From positions 175,460-239,459 of the forward strand of contig DDRT01000001.1 of NCBI GenBank assembly GCA_002343185.1: 64,000 nt of DNA. The letters run 5' to 3'. Origin of the DNA: Deltaproteobacteria bacterium UBA2409 (GTDB lineage Bacteria > Bdellovibrionota_C > UBA2361 > DDRT01). Below, piece by piece: positions 59,099 to 64,000 of the stretch. Position 1 is the stretch's first letter; every line of letters starts with the position of its first letter. Position numbers and translations under genes: made by a program. A model generated the notes under the pieces. The model saw nothing but the letters and a program-made list of their open reading frames with translations. It made no database searches and had not been told where the DNA came from.

Positions 59099-59938
59099 AT
59101 GGCAGGCGGGCTTAAAGATATTCGTCGTAGGATTACTTCGGTAAAAAACACGAAGAAGATCACCTATGCGATGAAACTTGTCTCTGCTGCAAAACTTAAA
59201 CGCTCACAAGAAGCAGTAACAAGATCGCGAGACTATACCAAAGCACTAACAAAGATAGTCGGAGAGCTTGTTGGGGCTTCTGATAATCTTAGTCACCCTC
59301 TAATGGAGGTAAGGCCAATTAAAAAAGAAAGGGTGATAGTCATAGGTGCTAGTAGGGGGCTTTGTGGTGGTTACAACGCAAATCTAAACAAGAAACTAAG
59401 AGCTTGCTCAAATGCTGAGCTTGTTGTGCTTGGTAAAAAGCCAGCAGAATTTTTAAGAAGACTTAAAGTCCCGTACAAGATCTCATATGAAACTCTTTCA
59501 GATGATCCATTAACTTGGCCGATTCAAGAAACACTTGATGAAGCAGTTAAAGATTTTATTGATGGTAAAATCGATAAAGTTTCTGTCTTATATACACAAT
59601 TTAAGTCGGCGCTCTCTATGACCCCTGTACTAGAAGAGCTTCTTCCGGTTGTATCACTTGAATCTGATAGTGTTTCTGTTTCAACTCCAAAATTCGAGCC
59701 ATCCGTGGCAGACGTATTTCAGGCGCTTGTTCCAAGACTGGTAAGAGCTCAGATGCAACAGGCAGCCTTTGATGCAAAAACGTCAGAGTATGGAGCCAGA
59801 ATGACAGCGATGGATGCTGCTACCAAGAATGCAGGAGATTTAATTAAAAAACTAACCCTGACCGCAAACAAACTAAGGCAAACTGGTATTACATCAGAGC
59901 TCTTAGATATCATCGGTGGTGCGGAGGCTATTGCATAG
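59099..59938 (+). CDS. atpG: F-type ATP synthase subunit gamma
   Basis: A 279-residue central-shaft subunit. Its ends are the conserved GLKDIRRRITSVKNTKKITY (residues 4-23) and SEYGARMTAMDAATKNAGDL with LTANKLRQTGITSELLDI (about 228-271), which form the coiled shaft in the alpha/beta head. It begins directly at the atpA stop codon and is followed 9 bp later by atpD. Confidence 0.95.
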   Translation: MAGGLKDIRRRITSVKNTKKITYAMKLVSAAKLKRSQEAVTRSRDYTKALTKIVGELVGASDNLSHPLMEVRPIKKERVIVIGASRGLCGGYNANLNKKLRACSNAELVVLGKKPAEFLRRLKVPYKISYETLSDDPLTWPIQETLDEAVKDFIDGKIDKVSVLYTQFKSALSMTPVLEELLPVVSLESDSVSVSTPKFEPSVADVFQALVPRLVRAQMQQAAFDAKTSEYGARMTAMDAATKNAGDLIKKLTLTANKLRQTGITSELLDIIGGAEAIA

Positions 59939-59947
59939 GAAATAAAA

Positions 59948-61399
59948 ATGACAACGAATGGAAAATACAAAAGAGTAGGAAAAATTAGCCAGGTTCTAGG
60001 AGCAGTCGTGGATGTAGAGTTCCCTCAAGAATCTGGGTTGCCTGCAATTTATGATGCGTTATTAGGAACTAATCCAAGTATTGACTCTTCAGAGAACAAC
60101 CTTGTTCTTGAGGTTGCTCAGCACATGGGAGACAACGTGGTACGTTGTATCGCCATGGATTCAGCAGAAGGACTAGTTCGTGGCCAGGAAATTAGAGACA
60201 CAGGAGCTCCTATCTCAATTCCAGTAGGAGAAAAAACTTTAGGTCGAATTATGGATGTAATTGGTCGTCCAATCGATGAGATGGGTGCAATTAATGCTGA
60301 AACTAAGTGGCCCATTCATAGGACTGCTCCAAGTTTTGCAGATCAGGCAACTAGCAAAGAGATCCTAGAGACAGGAATTAAAGTAGTGGATCTTCTCTGT
60401 CCCTATGTAAAAGGTGGTAAAATTGGACTCTTTGGTGGAGCGGGCGTAGGTAAGACTGTTATCATCATGGAGCTTATTAATAATATTGCAAAAGCTCACG
60501 GAGGATATTCTGTTTTTGGTGGAGTAGGAGAGCGTACAAGAGAAGGAAACGATCTCTGGCATGAGATGAAAGATTCTGGGGTTATCGATAAAGCATGTCT
60601 TGTTTATGGACAGATGAACGAGCCTCCAGGAGCAAGATTTAGAGTGGGGCTTTCTGCTTTAACTGCAGCTGAATATTTCAGAGACGAAGAGGGCAGGGAT
60701 GTTCTATTATTCGTGGATAATATTTTCAGATTCCTTCAGGCAGGTTCAGAAGTGTCATCTCTCTTAGGACGTATGCCAAGTGCGGTAGGATACCAGCCAA
60801 CCCTTGCAACTGATATGGGTCAACTGCAAGAAAGGATTACATCCACTAAGAAAGGTTCTATTACCTCTGTTCAGGCAGTTTACGTTCCAGCCGATGACTA
60901 TACTGACCCAGCACCTGCAACGACGTTTGCTCACCTTGATGCAACAACAGAGCTTTCACGTTCAATTGCAGAGAAGGGGATTTACCCAGCGGTTGATCCA
61001 CTTTCCTCAACATCAACAATTCTTGAACCAGGAGTTGTTGGAGAGGAGCACTACCGCGTAGCAAGAAAGGTTCAACAAACTCTTCAAAGATATAAAGAGC
61101 TTCAGGACATTATTGCGATTTTAGGTATGGATGAACTTTCAGAGGACGATAAGCTTACAGTAGCACGTGCAAGAAAGATTGAGAGATTTTTGTCGCAGCC
61201 ATTCCACGTAGCAGAAACATTTACTGGAACACCTGGGGTTTATGTTAAACTTACAGATTCAATAAAAGGTTTCGGAGAACTTGTTGATGGTAAGGTTGAT
61301 GATCTTCCAGAGCAGGCCTTCTATATGGTTGGCACTATCGATGAAGCTAGACGAAAAGCAGAGAAGATGGCTCAAGAGTTTGAACAGAGGGCTGCTTAA
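59948..61399 (+). CDS. atpD: F-type ATP synthase subunit beta
   Basis: A 483-residue catalytic subunit: P-loop GLFGGAGVGKTVIIMELINN (about residues 159-178), GERTREGNDLW (about 197-207), the ALTAAEYFRDEEGRDVLLFVDNIFRF stretch (about 236) with the Walker B Asp, and a C-terminal helical part. It shares the operon with atpC, the two coding sequences touching at one base. Confidence 0.97.
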   Translation: MTTNGKYKRVGKISQVLGAVVDVEFPQESGLPAIYDALLGTNPSIDSSENNLVLEVAQHMGDNVVRCIAMDSAEGLVRGQEIRDTGAPISIPVGEKTLGRIMDVIGRPIDEMGAINAETKWPIHRTAPSFADQATSKEILETGIKVVDLLCPYVKGGKIGLFGGAGVGKTVIIMELINNIAKAHGGYSVFGGVGERTREGNDLWHEMKDSGVIDKACLVYGQMNEPPGARFRVGLSALTAAEYFRDEEGRDVLLFVDNIFRFLQAGSEVSSLLGRMPSAVGYQPTLATDMGQLQERITSTKKGSITSVQAVYVPADDYTDPAPATTFAHLDATTELSRSIAEKGIYPAVDPLSSTSTILEPGVVGEEHYRVARKVQQTLQRYKELQDIIAILGMDELSEDDKLTVARARKIERFLSQPFHVAETFTGTPGVYVKLTDSIKGFGELVDGKVDDLPEQAFYMVGTIDEARRKAEKMAQEFEQRAA

Positions 61400-61785
61400 T
61401 GAAGTACCGGCTTCTTTCACCAGCTGGATTAGTCTCTGAAGGGAATGCTTCAGAGATCGTGTTACCTGGAATTGAAGGTGAGGTCGGAGTTCTTCCAGAG
61501 CATACTCACTACGTTGGGCTCTTAGGAGTTGGAGTTCTAAAGATAGTTGACAGTGGAAAAGAATCATCCTTTTTACTATCGGGAGGTTTTGCAACGATTA
61601 GAGACAACGTTCTTGAAATATTGGCTGACTCAGTTGATGAGCTAGGAATACTAAAATCATTAAAACTCGAAGAAGCCAATCTTAAAGAGATAATCCAAAA
61701 TTCTGTAGTAGATTCACCCGAGTGGACTGCCGCTAGCACTAAATTAAAAAGAATAGCTCTATTGGAGGAACATGGTAACGTTTAA
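61399..61785 (+). CDS. atpC: F-type ATP synthase subunit epsilon
   Basis: A 128-residue subunit with a beta-sandwich (about residues 1-85: LLSPAGLVSEGNASEIVLPG, VGVLPEHTHY, LLSGGFATIRDNVLEILAD) followed by two C-terminal helices (about 90-128). Such subunits regulate ATP hydrolysis through the C-terminal helices. The gene ends inside the thiol-peroxidase gene, with a 14-bp overlap. Confidence 0.93.
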   Translation: MKYRLLSPAGLVSEGNASEIVLPGIEGEVGVLPEHTHYVGLLGVGVLKIVDSGKESSFLLSGGFATIRDNVLEILADSVDELGILKSLKLEEANLKEIIQNSVVDSPEWTAASTKLKRIALLEEHGNV

Positions 61786-62266
61786 AGGTGAACCGCTAAC
61801 ACTAACTAGATCGCCTCTCACTAATGGTACAAAGATGCCAGAGTTCAAAGCTACTTCGAATGATATGAGCGATTTTTTATCCACTACTCTTAATGGAAAA
61901 GTAGCTGTTGTTCTTTCAGTTCCCAGCATTGACACTCCGACTTGTGATATTGAAGTTAAAAGATTCAATAAAGAAGCTGAGAAACTTGACGCTCAGGTGA
62001 TAGTAGTAAGCTATGATCTGCCATTTGCACAGAAAAGATGGTGTGCTTCAAATGGAGTATCAAATGTTCAGACTGTTAGCGACTACAAGTACAGAGATTT
62101 TGGTGAAAAGTTTGGAGTTTTTATACCTTCATGGGGTTTATTAGCACGCGGAGTGTTTGTATTTAATAAATCAAGCGTTCTCACATATAACGAGTATGTC
62201 TCTGACATAAGCCAGGAGCCAAAATACGATGAAGCTCTAAAGGCGATCTCTTCTGCTCTTGAATAA
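61772..62266 (+). CDS. tpx: Thiol peroxidase Tpx
   Basis: A 164-residue atypical 2-Cys peroxiredoxin. The peroxidatic Cys lies in SVPSIDTPTCDIEVKRF (about residue 58) and the resolving Cys in FAQKRWCASNGVSN (about 93). It reduces hydroperoxides using thioredoxin. ATG 61772 lies within atpC. The association with the ATP synthase operon suggests expression with energy metabolism; overlap with the YeiH gene continues the coupling. Confidence 0.93.
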   Translation: MVTFKGEPLTLTRSPLTNGTKMPEFKATSNDMSDFLSTTLNGKVAVVLSVPSIDTPTCDIEVKRFNKEAEKLDAQVIVVSYDLPFAQKRWCASNGVSNVQTVSDYKYRDFGEKFGVFIPSWGLLARGVFVFNKSSVLTYNEYVSDISQEPKYDEALKAISSALE

Positions 62267-63128
62267 GTTAGCGATAATTCTAGCCTCAATTTTAGGCTTC
62301 TTAAATGTTAACCCTGGGTTGAGCTTAATCTCAGGATTCATCTTTGGGAAATTTTTTAAACCTGATTCTTATAATCTAGGTAAACTTCTTCTTGCTATTT
62401 CGATCACTGGACTTGGTTTTTCTGTAAACATTGGAATGATCTCAGAAATGACAGTTGATTATTTACTTGCAACAATCATAGGAGTCTTAGCCTCACTACT
62501 AATAGCCTGGTTTTTAGGGAGAGCTTTAGGCTTAGATAAGCATATGTGTGCACTTCTTGGATCTGGAACTGCAATTTGTGGAGCTAGTGCAATTGCAAGT
62601 GTTGGAACCACAATTAAGGCGTCCCCTCAGGTGATGGGCTTTTCGTTTGGAGTAATTTTAGTATTTAACACGATTGCTCTTTTTTTATTTCCACTCTTAG
62701 GAAAGTTTCTAGAGATGCCACCTGAGACTTTTGCTGCTTGGGCAGGACTTGCTATTCATGACACAAGCTCAGTGATTGGAGCAGCTATGATCTATGACCC
62801 TGAGTTTGTTAATACAGCTACAACGGTGAAATTAGCTCGAGCAATCTGGATAGCGCCAATTACTATCTTCTTCTCATATATGCTCGGAGATAGGTCTCTC
62901 AAATTTGAGCTGCCCTGGTTTATCTGGGGATATTTTTTAGCAGCAACGATTAGTCCTTATATTTCTATTTCTCCTGAGATTTCAGCAGTTGCAAAGCAGA
63001 TCTTTATAGCAGGAATTTTTTGTGTTGGTGCATCGATTAGAGGTATCAAAGAGTGCGGAATTAAACCTTTTATTGTTGGTTTTGTTGCTTGGATTACCTG
63101 TGCTGGGCTTAGTTTGGCGTTGATTTAA
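62259..63128 (+). CDS. YeiH family putative membrane transporter
   Basis: A 289-residue membrane protein with about nine to ten hydrophobic helices. It has the UPF0324/YeiH signature region (GSGTAICGASAIASVGTTIK, about residues 101-120, and WAGLAIHDTSSVIGAAMI, about 163). Family members are thought to be anion or sulfate exporters, with little characterised function. Start TTG 62259 overlaps the tpx end. It closes the atp-tpx transcription unit; the space after it has a weak hairpin. Confidence 0.8.
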   Translation: MNKLAIILASILGFLNVNPGLSLISGFIFGKFFKPDSYNLGKLLLAISITGLGFSVNIGMISEMTVDYLLATIIGVLASLLIAWFLGRALGLDKHMCALLGSGTAICGASAIASVGTTIKASPQVMGFSFGVILVFNTIALFLFPLLGKFLEMPPETFAAWAGLAIHDTSSVIGAAMIYDPEFVNTATTVKLARAIWIAPITIFFSYMLGDRSLKFELPWFIWGYFLAATISPYISISPEISAVAKQIFIAGIFCVGASIRGIKECGIKPFIVGFVAWITCAGLSLALI

Positions 63129-63142
63129 TAGCTATCTGGTTC

Positions 63143-63174
63143 AGCTTTCTTCTGTACACATTAAGTAGAAAGCT
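63143..63174. terminator. Weak hairpin after the YeiH gene
   Basis: AGCTTTCT (63143-63150) and AGAAAGCT (63167-63174) form a perfect 8-bp stem with a further 2 bp of pairing in the loop. No U-run follows, so it is only a weak terminator candidate. Confidence 0.3.
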
Positions 63175-63200
63175 TACCTTATGGGATAAAAGGTCGGGAT

Positions 63201-63321
63201 AACAACGGACTAGAAAGAGGGAACAACGGATCCTGGGATTATGAATTAACTACATGAAATTACATTAGTTCTGGGAGAAAACTCTAGGATACTGAACGGA
63301 CGATTGAGTAGTAACAACGGA
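63201..63321. repeat. Repeated AACAACGGA motif upstream of the edge gene
   Basis: AACAACGGA occurs at 63201-63209, 63222-63230 and 63313-63321, with a related TGAACGGAC near 63293-63301. The motif has the same orientation each time and the first two copies are 21 bases apart, close to two helical turns. It may be an operator array, but no regulator is identified. Nothing else is recognised in 63129-63431. Confidence 0.5.
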
Positions 63322-63431
63322 CTGGTATAGTGTACTGAAGGGATCTGGTGAGCCCTATGTTATACACTAAGGCACATCGAATCTTATTGTGTCATAACAT
63401 TCTCTATTATTATGAATTCTAGGGTAATTAG

Positions 63432-64000
63432 ATGCTCGAACAACCGCTATCATACGACAAGCTATTAGCTCTTGCTTCGGCTGGAGAGATAAAGAAAGCA
63501 GTCAGGGGCTTTGGTGAGGATCAACTCATCAATCTTCCCTCTGAGGTCGTTCGACAAGGATATGAGAAAGGACATCACCAAATAAGAAACGGTTGCTCTG
63601 AAGATGATGCAATAAGATTTCTCCAGTCCGGGCTGGACAATCAAGAAATTATCGCATTACTTGCAAGGGATGGTTTTATTGATGCCGCCCTTAAAGTAAT
63701 TGATCAACATAACTCAATTGCCGATAACCCGCCTATTTTCTCGCTAGATGAAGATATAATTCGCGAAGGATATGCAAAAAGCAAAGATAAAATTCGAAAT
63801 GGTTATTCTGAAGATGATGCAATAAGATTTTTGCGTCTCGGAGTAACTGCGCAAGATGCCGCATCACTACTCGCAGCAGAAGGTCATATGGGTGCTGTTA
63901 TTAAAATTGTCGACGAGCATGGTAATCATGCAGAAAATTCACCACTAGTTTTTGATGATTCTGTTATCAAGCAAGGATATCAAAAATCATATACCAAAAT
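63432..64000 (+). CDS. Tandem-repeat protein, unknown family (cut by window edge)
   Basis: An open frame starting ATG 63432 runs off the right edge after about 190 residues. After a 38-residue start, two similar units of about 70 residues follow (residues 39-108 and 109-177), the third beginning at 178. Each contains (V/I)(R/K)xGYxK, then IRNG(Y/C)SEDDAIRFL and a helix-rich remainder ending with a variable Asn/Pro loop. Identical bases also persist at the DNA level (GAAGATGATGCAATAAGATTT-like segments), so duplication is recent or homogenised. Probably an alpha-helical repeat protein; it matches no family that I recognise. Confidence 0.7.
   Translation, partial: MLEQPLSYDKLLALASAGEIKKAVRGFGEDQLINLPSEVVRQGYEKGHHQIRNGCSEDDAIRFLQSGLDNQEIIALLARDGFIDAALKVIDQHNSIADNPPIFSLDEDIIREGYAKSKDKIRNGYSEDDAIRFLRLGVTAQDAASLLAAEGHMGAVIKIVDEHGNHAENSPLVFDDSVIKQGYQKSYTK

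Noticed and set aside
1..64000. CRISPR arrays, rRNA or tRNA genes
   Set aside because: No regularly spaced short repeats, and no tRNA-like cloverleaf or rRNA segment was noticed on reading the intergenic gaps.

Overview
The window is an AT-rich Gram-negative chromosome segment with a deltaproteobacteria-like character. It carries type IV pilus genes, a MoxR/DUF58/VWA cluster, and a parA-parB-bactofilin block joined directly to an ATP synthase operon with paired b' and b subunits. A lineage such as Bdellovibrionota, Myxococcota or SAR324 would fit, but the sequence alone does not settle it. Genes are densely packed, 4-base stop/start overlaps (ATGA, GTGA) are common, and TTG and GTG starts are frequent. 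No rRNA, tRNA or CRISPR array was seen.

Layout. 1-3226 (minus): pilB, pilC and a cut-off PilS-like kinase, divergent from an RpoH-type sigma factor (3340) and a degenerate M23 protein. 5594-9751: a YbjN-like protein, a short RlmH, FlgM, a GNAT enzyme, a second GspE/PilB-type ATPase and an RppH-like Nudix hydrolase. 9910-12000 is an accessory patch with a BrnT/BrnA toxin-antitoxin pair and a small secreted Cys-containing protein bracketed by two copies of a 111-bp MITE-like repeat. 12029-18395: recJ, a secreted metzincin, a glycosyltransferase, a PpiD-like chaperone and an alpha/beta hydrolase.

18423-24292 is an arginine operon: argR, an unassigned P-loop protein, argC, argD, an N-acyl-ornithine carbamoyltransferase, argB and a transglutaminase-like gene. 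The acylated carbamoyltransferase means that citrulline is made as an N-acyl intermediate. The P-loop protein sits where an acyl-glutamate-forming enzyme might be expected. 24335-39374 is a long minus-strand run. It starts (from the right) with ruvX, mltG, a low-complexity membrane protein, moxR, DUF58, BatA-like and VWA genes, nearly all overlapping. It continues into a GT2 enzyme, a 1091-residue predicted helical protein, a sugar-nucleotide epimerase, a CDP-alcohol phosphatidyltransferase and a 5'-deleted cysC remnant.

39493-50448 (plus): an M23 peptidase, cinA, alaS, phoH, a PgpH-type HD phosphodiesterase, ybeY, a pseudo-receiver/HTH fusion, prfB with the classical RF2 +1 frameshift, and a degenerate AONS-like protein. 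50710-53781 (minus): a secreted hypothetical, a cupin, an ACT-like protein and a TPR-PRMT9-like arginine methyltransferase. 53864-61785: two parS sites, parA, parB, bactofilin and the complete F1 sector with b'/b; a thiol peroxidase and a YeiH transporter follow, translationally coupled. The right edge enters an unrecognised protein made of about 70-residue tandem repeats, preceded by a repeat-bearing intergenic region.

The intergenic DNA also contains at least three families of small inverted-repeat elements, two of them present in more than one copy. The most interesting leads are the arginine operon's P-loop protein with the Thr90 carbamoyltransferase, the bacterial PRMT9-like enzyme, the edge repeat protein, and the family members that have lost catalytic residues (pseudo-receiver, AONS-like, M23-like).
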